6,601 nt of DNA. Origin: JBBQIY01 sp964618405 (GTDB lineage Bacteria > Verrucomicrobiota > Kiritimatiellia > RFP12 > UBA3636). The notes below the pieces were generated by a model. That model was not told the origin of the DNA. It did not search any database and was given only the letters and a program-made list of their open reading frames with translations. The position numbers were made by a program, and so were the translations under genes. The stretch lies in NCBI GenBank assembly GCA_964618405.1, contig CAZUAY010000218.1:1-6601 (forward strand). Direction: 5' to 3'. This document shows positions 1 to 6,600 of this stretch, one piece after another; the first letter of the stretch is position 1, and each line of letters opens with the position of its first letter.

Positions 1-5
1 TTACC

Positions 6-1238
6 ATGAATCCAATCATCAAGGTCGAAAATATCTCAAAGTGCTATAAGCTGGGGGTAATCAACCGCAGTACATTTGCTGACGAGTTGAAATATCGCTG
101 GGTCAAATTTCGCGGTGGAAATCCACGCGATCATTTAGGACGAATCGGCACATCGCAGGAGCATATTAACGAAACCGAGTTCTGGGCGTTGAAGGATGTG
201 TCCTTCGAGGTTAACCAAGGGGACGTTGTTGGCTTCATTGGGAAAAATGGTGCAGGAAAGTCGACCGTGCTCAAGATTCTCTCACGCATTACAGAGCCCA
301 CAAGTGGTCGTGCAGTGATCCGTGGCAGAGTCGGATCGTTACTAGAAGTAGGAACTGGATTTCATCCCGAGCTTACCGGTCGGGAAAACATCTACATGAA
401 CGGCACAATCTTGGGCATGAAGCGGAGAGAAATCGAAGCGAAGTTTGATGAAATCGTTGATTTCTCCGGAGTCGAGCAGTTCCTCGACACCCCTGTTAAA
501 CGCTACTCGAGCGGTATGTATGTGAAGCTGGCTTTTGCGGTGGCAGCACATCTGGAGCCTGAAGTTTTGCTGGTTGACGAGGTGCTGGCTGTCGGGGATG
601 CCGAATTCCAGAAAAAATGTCTCGGTAAAATGGGTGAAATCGCTCGCGGCGGGCGCACGATTTTGTTTGTAAGCCATAACGCCAAGGCGGTACGTGACTT
701 GTGTGCCCAGTGCGTCTGGTTTGAGAAGGGACAGATTCATAAAAGTGGCGCCACCGACGAGATCGTATCCGAGTATCTGGAGTGCACTCGAACGTCGAGG
801 TCTGTCTTTCCCGTTATCAATCACGAGTACCAAATCTCCGTCACAGATGTGCGTACTCGCACAGAGGGGACGGACTTGATCGTGTCGGTCGACTTTGAGA
901 ATCGAGTATTCTCGGGGGAACTTGGTTTGACTCTGGTAATGAGGGACGCTTTCGGGAATACGATTTTTAAAAGTCGGGAGTATAGGTCGGTGGCACCTTT
1001 TTCGGACTTAATGGAGTTTAAGACTCGGTCTGTCCAGCTCGTGAATCTGCCAGAATTGCTGAATGCTGGCGAGTATCAATTCGACGTCATTGTTTCCATC
1101 CCACGTAAAACTCAACTTTTCTATATTTCGAGTGCCGCATTTTATTCTCCACCCGTGAGAAAAAATAGAGATGGCGAGGTCATTTCTGCGGCTATAAGTG
1201 GGCCGCTTCATCTTGTTTCCCGGGGTCTCATCGAATGA
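6..1238 (+). CDS. Wzt-like ABC transporter ATP-binding protein for polysaccharide export, with C-terminal glycan-binding-type domain
   Basis: Predicted cytoplasmic ATPase subunit of an ABC exporter that moves a lipid-linked polysaccharide across the inner membrane. The 410-aa product has a complete nucleotide-binding domain: Walker A GKNGAGKS (residues 79-86), a degenerate signature YSSGM (167-171) typical of this subfamily in place of LSGGQ, Walker B VLLVDE (187-192), D-loop AVGD (195-198) and H-loop SHN (223-225). The segment LLEVGTGFHPELTGREN (112-128) is characteristic of the Wzt/TagH/RfbE group. About 35 extra residues sit between the first strand and FWALKDVSFEV (59-69), as is common there. 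Residues about 265-410 form a beta-rich extension matching the size and position of the Wzt C-terminal domain, which in characterised proteins binds the modified end of the glycan. The start gives a normal N-terminus, but its RBS is cut off by the window edge. A permease (Wzm-like) would be expected upstream. It overlaps the pyruvyl transferase gene by 4 nt. Family call is very secure; the substrate is unknown. Confidence 0.95.
   Translation: MNPIIKVENISKCYKLGVINRSTFADELKYRWVKFRGGNPRDHLGRIGTSQEHINETEFWALKDVSFEVNQGDVVGFIGKNGAGKSTVLKILSRITEPTSGRAVIRGRVGSLLEVGTGFHPELTGRENIYMNGTILGMKRREIEAKFDEIVDFSGVEQFLDTPVKRYSSGMYVKLAFAVAAHLEPEVLLVDEVLAVGDAEFQKKCLGKMGEIARGGRTILFVSHNAKAVRDLCAQCVWFEKGQIHKSGATDEIVSEYLECTRTSRSVFPVINHEYQISVTDVRTRTEGTDLIVSVDFENRVFSGELGLTLVMRDAFGNTIFKSREYRSVAPFSDLMEFKTRSVQLVNLPELLNAGEYQFDVIVSIPRKTQLFYISSAAFYSPPVRKNRDGEVISAAISGPLHLVSRGLIE
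1235..1238 (+). other. ATGA stop/start overlap (probable translational coupling)
   Basis: The start codon of the pyruvyl transferase gene shares bases with the TGA stop of the ABC ATPase gene. Only a weak purine-rich stretch (GGGG, 1222-1225) precedes it, so reinitiation by ribosomes finishing the upstream gene is the likely route. This links the amounts of the two proteins. The overlap is seen directly; the coupling is inferred. Confidence 0.75.
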
Positions 1239-2467
1239 AGATTTTTATAGGTGGAAACACTTACGGATACGGAAATATTGGCGATGATGCCGTGCTGTGT
1301 GGCATCGTGGCGTCAATGGATGCTATCGAGCCAAATACGGAGTTGTGCATTGAATCGCAGCAGGGCGGAACGCTAGATTTTATTAAAAGGCCGCATCAAG
1401 GCGTGTGCGCAGGCGACTGGACTGCTTTTGAAACCGCCCTGAAGTGGTGCGACGTTTTTGTGGTCGGTGGTGGGACGACGATCGGCGATGAACTGTCGAT
1501 AAAATTTCCGCTTATTCATGTGGCGCAACGTGTGGCAAGTGCGGTGTTGTTTTCAAAGAAGGTTGTTTTCTGGGGCAATGGCGCAAATCAGCTTTCAGGG
1601 GCGAAAGCAACGCGTATTGCGTCCGGCCTTGTCAACGCGGCTTCTCTAATCTGTTGCCGCGATTCATCATCAGCCGAAGTATGCGAGAGTCTTGCAGAAC
1701 AGATGCAGAAAGACAAAATTCGATATTATGCCGATCCCGCCTACTTGGTGACGCCACAAGTAACCGACCGAACTGTGATTATCAGGCGCCGGTTAGCAAA
1801 CTACGACAGGGCGTATGGAGTCAATATCGTCAATGAGGTTTGGGCTGCCAAGTCTGGATATAAACGCGCTGTTGCAGAAGCCTGCAACCGCGTTTATGCC
1901 GAGACGGGCGCCGTTCCTATTTTCTTTGAGAACGAAATACGACCTGGCGGCTATTTTGATTTGATGGCCAATCTCGAGACGACGAAGTGGCTCGATTGTC
2001 CTCTCGAAATTCTCTATCCAGAGTATTACACGCCACAGGAAATGATGGAAATTGTATCTGGGTTTTCAGCCGTCTTTTCCATGCGCATGCATCCGTTGAT
2101 TTTTGCGTCCTGCGTAGGAGTTCCCTTCGATGGAATCAGCCGTGTCGATAAGACGGATAATTTCTTTGAACAGTTCGGTCGACAGAGCTGTTGTCAGATT
2201 AACAACGTTAGCGTAGATGCGGTGTACAATTCGATCATGCGAATGCTTGAGGCACCGCAAACTGTTTTACCACAAATCGCGATTCTACGCGAAGCAGCGC
2301 TGGACTGCGCAAAAGATTTTTTTAATCGAATTGAAGCCGCGCCGAGTTGTCAACGGTGTCCACTTGAGATTCTTCGATATGCGCCCTGCGGATCGAAGAT
2401 GCGCAAACTTTTTTGTTATCTTTCCTACGGGATTGATGGCATCAAAGAGATGGTCGGAGGCAACTAG
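1235..2467 (+). CDS. Polysaccharide pyruvyl transferase family protein (CsaB/WcaK-like)
   Basis: Predicted cytoplasmic enzyme that transfers pyruvate from phosphoenolpyruvate onto a sugar hydroxyl pair, forming a ketal on a surface glycan or its precursor. The 410-aa protein shows the family landmarks in order: N-terminal GYGNIGDDAVL (11-21), the glycine-rich loop VVGGGTTIGDE (77-87) that corresponds to SGGGSL in CsaB, FWGNGANQL (112-120), CRDSSS (141-146), DPAYL (168-172), GVNIVNEVW (195-203), and the strongly conserved SMRMHPLIFASCVGVPFDGIS (282-302), corresponding to S-x-R-x-H-x-L-I-F-A. DKTDNFFEQFG (305-315) follows, as in the family. It is somewhat longer than many homologues because of a C-terminal tail with several cysteines (C372, C375, C385, C394). 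No signal peptide or membrane segment is visible. It lies between the export ATPase and glycosyltransferases in one apparent operon, so it probably modifies the glycan they make. Acceptor sugar and linkage cannot be read from the sequence. Confidence 0.92.
   Translation: MKIFIGGNTYGYGNIGDDAVLCGIVASMDAIEPNTELCIESQQGGTLDFIKRPHQGVCAGDWTAFETALKWCDVFVVGGGTTIGDELSIKFPLIHVAQRVASAVLFSKKVVFWGNGANQLSGAKATRIASGLVNAASLICCRDSSSAEVCESLAEQMQKDKIRYYADPAYLVTPQVTDRTVIIRRRLANYDRAYGVNIVNEVWAAKSGYKRAVAEACNRVYAETGAVPIFFENEIRPGGYFDLMANLETTKWLDCPLEILYPEYYTPQEMMEIVSGFSAVFSMRMHPLIFASCVGVPFDGISRVDKTDNFFEQFGRQSCCQINNVSVDAVYNSIMRMLEAPQTVLPQIAILREAALDCAKDFFNRIEAAPSCQRCPLEILRYAPCGSKMRKLFCYLSYGIDGIKEMVGGN
2456..2460 (+). 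promoter_or_regulatory. Shine-Dalgarno GGAGG for the GT8-GT9 gene
   Basis: A consensus GGAGG lies inside the last codons of the pyruvyl transferase gene, 11 nt before the ATG at 2472. It decides the start of the next gene. The frame stays open upstream to an ATG at 2217, but that start would require a 251-nt overlap with the pyruvyl transferase, and the added 85 residues look like out-of-frame translation. The spacing is slightly long but workable. Confidence 0.75.
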
Positions 2468-2471
2468 CAGA

Positions 2472-4475
2472 ATGCGAAACGAACGAGCCTTGATTCACCT
2501 TGTGTTTGCGTTTGACGAAAACATTTTGCCAGCAGCATGCGTTGCAATGAAAAGCGCAGTGCTTAGCAATGGCGGGCGCGACGATTTTGTTTTGCATATC
2601 CTGAATCCCGGATTTGAGGATGCAGAGCTTCAAGCGGTGAAGGCCGTCATGGCGGATTGTCCCCACGCGGAATTGCGTTTCCTCGCCGTGTCGCCCAGCG
2701 ATTTTCCAAGTGTTTTGCCGCCTGGACCGTTTATGACCTACGCTCGGCTGCTGATTGGACGCCTGATTGATGCACCGCGTGTTATTTATTTGGACTCCGA
2801 TACACTTGTTCGCGGCAATTTGCGTGAGCTTTGGGATTTGCCTTTCGACGGAAACACCCTTCTGGCGGTTGCGGGTCATGCGTGGGATCCTCCTGGGAGT
2901 TACAGCGAACTCGTGAGATTCGGAGAAAAGAAGGAGACGGAAAGCCCCTACTTCAACGCGGGAGTCTTGGTCATCAACATGGAGGCATTTCGTGCAGCGC
3001 AACAAGAAATGTTCGACGTGCTTTCTCGCTACTCCCAGTGGCTTTTTGATCGAGACCAAAATGTGATCAATTATATTTTTCGTGGAAAAATCAAAGCTGT
3101 GCCCCGTCGCTGGAATACATGCTCGCAAGCGAAAGCAGCGTCTAACGCCTCCATCATTCATTACCAAGCACCCGATCGACCGTGGCAGTATAAAAAGAGT
3201 GCGAGAGTTTACAGAGTCTGGTGGAAGTTTTATCGACGGCACGTTTTGCCTTGCACAGACGATCCTGCACTCGCGGAGCTTTCTCTGAAGCGTAAAAAAC
3301 TTCCTCGTTTCTCTCGTCTAGCCAATAAAAAACGTTTGCCTTGGAGCGTTCGGTTTCTGCATCGGTTCGTTGGTTGGGTAGGATGGCTGAGGTTGCTCGT
3401 GAGACGGATTCGGCTTGAGAAAAAACGCGTGCTGATTTACAAGTCTTCAGAAGACAAAATCGGCGATATGATCCTGCTGACAGGAGTCGTTCCGCATTAT
3501 CGAAGGCTGTTTTTCGAGGCTACGCTGGAGCTGCTTTGCAATGAGGAATCAGTTGCGATGATGCAGGCGACGGATTCATTCGATGCGGTTTGGCCACGAT
3601 TATTACTCTCCTCGAAAGGACGGCCTGTTTGGAGTAACACCGCCCGCGCGGATTTATTTCTGTCGCTTCGGCGTACGGTCAACCCCAATGATGAAATGTG
3701 GCTGGACAGTTTTAAGCCCGTGCGCGCCATTGGCTTTTCCGGTGATCTTTTGACGCATCGCGTCAGCGTGCTTCCGAGCTATAAGAAAAAGCTCGATGTT
3801 GAATGCAAGCTTCCGGACGATGGAGGCGCCAGCAATTTGCACGAACTCGATGTTCAACGCAAAATGCTTTCCCGCCTAGGCGTCGAAGTAGACGTTGAAG
3901 CGCTACATCCAGTGCTCCCAGAAAGTTATGCCGATTTTTCGATGGTGGACATGCTTTTGGATCTCTACAAGCCAGACAAGATTCCTTTTTATGTGTGCTG
4001 TCCGTTCGGATCTCACCCCCAGCGCTTCTATGGTGTTGATCGCTGGCATGAGGTTGTCGAAAAATTAGCTCCCTGTGTGATCGCAGTATGCGGAACAGAA
4101 AAGGACGGTCTTAGGGTTCTTGAATTGACTGCTAAGCCGATTGCTGGTGTGACCGCCGTCAATCTCGCTGGACAGATCACCTTGCCTCAGCTCGCTGGGC
4201 TACTTCTACGTGCTGACGTTGTGCTTGCCGCAGAGAGCGGGCCGATGCACATGGCCATTGCACTCAAGCGACCGCTTGTGGCAGTGTGTGGACGCGGCCA
4301 CTACGGGCGGTTTGTTCCGTATCCGTATGCCATTCCGAAAACAGTTTTCCTTTTTGCCGATTGTGAGCATTCCGGCTGTGGATGGAAGTGTTTCTCAAAC
4401 CAGGTGGCTTGCATCAATAGGGTAGAACCAGCCGATGTTGTGGATGCTGTTAGAAAGATTGCCCAATGCCGATAA
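2472..4475 (+). CDS. Bifunctional glycosyltransferase: N-terminal GT8 domain fused to C-terminal GT9 (heptosyltransferase-family) domain
   Basis: The predicted 667-aa protein carries two unrelated glycosyltransferase domains. Residues about 7-245 are GT8 (LgtC/RfaJ/glycogenin type, retaining, normally UDP-Gal or UDP-Glc). They include VFAFDENILP (11-20), the metal-binding DSD (108-110) in VIYLDSDTLVRGNL, YFNAGVLVINM (160-170), DQNVIN (195-200), and IIHYQAPDRPW (228-238), which matches the family's H-F-x-G-x-x-K-P-W end motif. Residues about 318-660 are GT9 (GT-B fold, inverting, ADP-heptose type): LIYKSSEDKIGDMILLTGVV (321-340), CPFGSHPQRFYGVDRW (510-525), LAGQITLPQLAGLL (565-578), and ESGPMHMAIAL (588-598), corresponding to D-[ST]-G-P-M-H. 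A cysteine cluster follows (C631, C636, C640, C647). The linker is rich in Arg, Lys and Trp. The start at 2472 is chosen because of the GGAGG at 2456 and because GT8 homology begins right after it. It starts 4 nt after the pyruvyl transferase stop and overlaps the GT4 gene by 10 nt. Family calls are secure; donors and acceptors are unknown. Confidence 0.9.
   Translation: MRNERALIHLVFAFDENILPAACVAMKSAVLSNGGRDDFVLHILNPGFEDAELQAVKAVMADCPHAELRFLAVSPSDFPSVLPPGPFMTYARLLIGRLIDAPRVIYLDSDTLVRGNLRELWDLPFDGNTLLAVAGHAWDPPGSYSELVRFGEKKETESPYFNAGVLVINMEAFRAAQQEMFDVLSRYSQWLFDRDQNVINYIFRGKIKAVPRRWNTCSQAKAASNASIIHYQAPDRPWQYKKSARVYRVWWKFYRRHVLPCTDDPALAELSLKRKKLPRFSRLANKKRLPWSVRFLHRFVGWVGWLRLLVRRIRLEKKRVLIYKSSEDKIGDMILLTGVVPHYRRLFFEATLELLCNEESVAMMQATDSFDAVWPRLLLSSKGRPVWSNTARADLFLSLRRTVNPNDEMWLDSFKPVRAIGFSGDLLTHRVSVLPSYKKKLDVECKLPDDGGASNLHELDVQRKMLSRLGVEVDVEALHPVLPESYADFSMVDMLLDLYKPDKIPFYVCCPFGSHPQRFYGVDRWHEVVEKLAPCVIAVCGTEKDGLRVLELTAKPIAGVTAVNLAGQITLPQLAGLLLRADVVLAAESGPMHMAIALKRPLVAVCGRGHYGRFVPYPYAIPKTVFLFADCEHSGCGWKCFSNQVACINRVEPADVVDAVRKIAQCR
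3252..3425 (+). other. Interdomain linker of the GT8-GT9 protein: basic, aromatic, possibly membrane-associating segment
   Basis: This encodes residues about 261-318, after the GT8 end motif and before the first GT9 strand. It contains KRKK (273-276) and a stretch from about 290 to 319 dense in Trp, Phe, Leu and Arg (W291, W302, W305, R307, R311, R312, R314, K317, K318). An aromatic-basic patch (YRVWWKFYRR, 247-256) comes just before. LgtC-type GT8 enzymes are known to carry a basic/aromatic C-terminal tail that attaches them to the inner membrane. This segment occupies the same position, so a peripheral membrane role is a reasonable inference. It is not hydrophobic enough to be a clear transmembrane helix. 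Confidence 0.55.
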
Positions 4476-5707
4476 AGGTTGTACACATTGGAATGTCGGA
4501 TTCTGGCGGGGCTGGCATGGGGATGATGCGTCTGCATCGGTCTCTTTGCAGCGCGGGACATGATTCGCGTGTCCTCGTTGCTGTTCAGAATGGAAATGAT
4601 GACCGTACTTGTGAAGTCAAGGTCTCAGGTGGCGCTGTCATCCGCAACGTTATCCCAGCCGTTTTCAACAAACTTCATCTCTACGAGAATCGCCGGTATA
4701 AGAATGAGAGAATCCGATGCGAGCTTTTAGCCGCGGGTTGTCCAATTTTCACAAATCAGTTTTCCCTCTATGATGATCTGCATCGACATCCTTGGATTGT
4801 AGAAACCGATGTTGTCCATTTGCATTGGGTCGCCGGCTTTGTCAATACGGCTACATTTTTTTCTCGAATCGCCAAGCCGATCGTTTGGACCTTACGTGAT
4901 GAAAACCCACTTCTCGGAGGATTTCATTATTCCGCGACGATACCCGCCGATCTTCCAACGGAGTATTTGAATTATGAAAACGAACTTGCAAAGATAAAAT
5001 CGGACTACATTAATAAGTGCAAGAATCTTTCATTTGTTGCGCTTTCGTCAGAGATACGACCCCTTATTGAAACGTCACCCCTAGGTTCTGGACATCGTGT
5101 GGTAACGCTTCCGAATTCGGTTTCAGATTATGCCTCAAAGCATGTTTTTTCAAAAACGGAGGCGAGAAAAAGACTCGGTTTCCCAGAGGATCGGTTTATC
5201 GTGCTCTTTGTCTCGCAGCGGTTAGATGAAAAGCGCAAAGGACTTGAGATGCTGAGAAGGACGGTTTTTTCAGCGATACATCCGCTCGGCTGCCCGGTGA
5301 TTTTAGCGGTGGGCGCACAAGGCCCGTGTGTTGCGAACGGCCAAGACATCATATTTCCAGGATTCATTTCTGAAGATGAGGAAATGGCCTTGTTGTATTC
5401 AGCAGCGGATGTCTATGTTAGCGCATCGGTATCTGAGGGGTGTTGCAAATCGCTTTTAGACGCCTTGGCTTATGGCATTCCTGTCGTGACGTTGCCCCAT
5501 TCTGGAGCCGCCGACGCGGTCAACGATCAAAACGGGGTGATTGCAACGGGGTTTGACGAGACATCACTGCTGCAGGCGCTGTCTGTCTTTCAGGGAAGAA
5601 CGTATGATAAGGCTCATATTAGGTGCGATGCTCTGCAACGGTTTTCTTCGGAAGAAATAGCGTCTCGGCATCTAGCCCTGTACACAGAGATACTAACTCA
5701 CCTATAA
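4466..5707 (+). CDS. Glycosyltransferase family 4 protein (WcaC-like, GT-B fold)
   Basis: Predicted 413-aa retaining glycosyltransferase acting at the cytoplasmic face of the inner membrane. The N-terminal Rossmann half has MPIKVVHIGMSDSGGAGMGM (1-20) with the glycine-rich acceptor loop typical of this group, then DVVHLHWVAGF (115-125) and PIVWTLRDENPLLGGFHY (138-155). The latter aligns with the H-D-M-W-x-F-T-G-G-C-H-Y segment common in related enzymes, with Arg in place of His and Phe in place of Cys. The C-terminal donor-binding half has VTLPNSVS (213-220), FVSQRLDEKRKGLEML (248-263), and YSAADVYVSASVSEGCCKSL (311-330), continuing into LDALAYGIPVV (331-341). The usual EX7E motif reads E324-x7-D332. 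The length is normal for GT4. The start at 4466 overlaps the previous gene by 10 nt; a weak GAAAG (4453-4457) may serve as RBS, with coupling likely. The sugar specificity cannot be predicted. Confidence 0.92.
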   Translation: MPIKVVHIGMSDSGGAGMGMMRLHRSLCSAGHDSRVLVAVQNGNDDRTCEVKVSGGAVIRNVIPAVFNKLHLYENRRYKNERIRCELLAAGCPIFTNQFSLYDDLHRHPWIVETDVVHLHWVAGFVNTATFFSRIAKPIVWTLRDENPLLGGFHYSATIPADLPTEYLNYENELAKIKSDYINKCKNLSFVALSSEIRPLIETSPLGSGHRVVTLPNSVSDYASKHVFSKTEARKRLGFPEDRFIVLFVSQRLDEKRKGLEMLRRTVFSAIHPLGCPVILAVGAQGPCVANGQDIIFPGFISEDEEMALLYSAADVYVSASVSEGCCKSLLDALAYGIPVVTLPHSGAADAVNDQNGVIATGFDETSLLQALSVFQGRTYDKAHIRCDALQRFSSEEIASRHLALYTEILTHL

Positions 5708-5709
5708 CT

Positions 5710-6600
5710 TCATCGTTTTCGGCTTTCGCTCATTTTCAGGATCTTTGCAATGCTTTTTACAATACCTCTTCCGATTTTTGATTTCCAGAGGAAGAAGAAG
5801 AGGTCATTCCACCGCAGCATGGTTTTCGCCACCGTTGGGTCTGTGAGCAACTTTTCGAGATGCTGTGTGCGGAGATAAGACGACTGTCGCAGCATGCCGT
5901 TTTTGACTAAAGAAAAAAGTGAATCTCCAAAATAAGGTTTCAGAAACGTTTCTCTTTCTTTGAGGCGTCTTCCTAGGGAGTCTGGGCTATTGGAGATTCC
6001 GGTAGCATCCATTTTACTCACCGATACCGGTATGTATTCGAGAGAGGCATTGTCGAGGACGATCGCCTGAAAGAAGAATTTGGTATCGCCGGATATTTTG
6101 AGCGCTTCATCATATCCTTGTTGCGCAGTGAGCAACCGACGGGAGATGAAGGATCCTTGGTGAGGCAACGAACTGTGAAGAAAAAACCAGGGCTTCAGAG
6201 ACGCGACGTCGGGGAAGCTTTTCGTGTACGACCGGTTTTTGCCATCCTGCAAGTCGATATTTCCATAGATGATGTCGGCCGTATGGGCGGAGGAAAAGAT
6301 TTGCTGGAGCATGCCTTTGTTCAACTCGTCGCCCGAGTTGAGGAACAAGAGATAGTCGCCACGGGCTTTGGCGGTGCCTTTGTTCATTGCATTAAAAATC
6401 CCCTTATCTGGTTCCGAGACCGAGTAAGCGAGTCGATCGGCATAGTCGGCGATGACCTTGACGCTTTCATCGTTTGAGCCGCCGTCGATGACGATTTGTT
6501 CGAAGTCGGTAAATCCAGACTGTTGTGTGAAGACGCTTTCAAGCGTCTTGCCAAGCCCGGCATGATTATTATAGTTGATGGTTATGATGGACAAAATCAT
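5710..6600 (-). CDS. Glycosyltransferase family 2 protein (WcaE-like, GT-A fold)
   Basis: Predicted 296-aa cytoplasmic glycosyltransferase that uses a nucleotide-sugar donor. The N-terminal GT-A domain shows LSIITINYNNHAGLGKTLES (3-22), VIDGGSNDES (37-46) with nucleotide-binding D39, and SEPDKGIFNAMNKGTAKARG (62-81). LLFLNSGDEL (84-93) follows, where N-S-G-D is this subfamily's version of the metal-binding DxD. Downstream, LPHQGSFISRRL (145-156) and ISGDTKFFFQA (169-179) match the H-Q and G-D catalytic-region motifs of WcaE-type GT2 enzymes. The C-terminus (about 262-296) is aromatic and basic, possibly for membrane contact, without a clear transmembrane helix. The ATG ends one base before the window edge and gives a canonical GT2 N-terminus, so the gene appears complete, but its RBS and promoter are not visible. 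It points against the other four genes, with 2 nt between stop codons. It probably belongs to the same locus but to another transcription unit. Confidence 0.92.
   Translation of the reverse strand: MILSIITINYNNHAGLGKTLESVFTQQSGFTDFEQIVIDGGSNDESVKVIADYADRLAYSVSEPDKGIFNAMNKGTAKARGDYLLFLNSGDELNKGMLQQIFSSAHTADIIYGNIDLQDGKNRSYTKSFPDVASLKPWFFLHSSLPHQGSFISRRLLTAQQGYDEALKISGDTKFFFQAIVLDNASLEYIPVSVSKMDATGISNSPDSLGRRLKERETFLKPYFGDSLFSLVKNGMLRQSSYLRTQHLEKLLTDPTVAKTMLRWNDLFFFLWKSKIGRGIVKSIAKILKMSESRKR

Noticed and set aside
161..194. The 35-residue stretch between the first strand and the ATPase core as an unusual insertion in the ABC protein
   Set aside because: Wzt/TagH-type ATPases commonly carry a variable segment just before the F-W-A-L-x-D-V-S-F motif, so this is ordinary for the family.
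342..833. 163-codon open frame on the - strand inside the ABC ATPase gene
   Set aside because: It is antisense to the signature, Walker B and H-loop region of a well-conserved ATPase. No motif or plausible start context was seen.
2217..2471. An in-frame 85-residue N-terminal extension of the GT8-GT9 protein starting at 2217
   Set aside because: It would overlap the pyruvyl transferase gene by 251 nt and matches no family. The GGAGG at 2456 and the onset of GT8 homology both favour the ATG at 2472.
2442..3242. 266-codon open frame on the - strand opposite the GT8 domain
   Set aside because: It lies wholly opposite a clearly conserved coding region, shows no recognisable domain, and has irregular low-complexity basic composition typical of antisense frames.
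3429..3431. Possible internal GTG start that would yield a separate GT9 protein
   Set aside because: The GTG falls at the start of the GT9 domain, but the preceding bases hold no convincing Shine-Dalgarno and the frame is continuous with GT8, so a single fused protein is simpler.
6118..6477. 119-codon + strand open frame opposite the GT2 gene
   Set aside because: It is the antisense shadow of the conserved GT2 catalytic region, with no recognisable domain.
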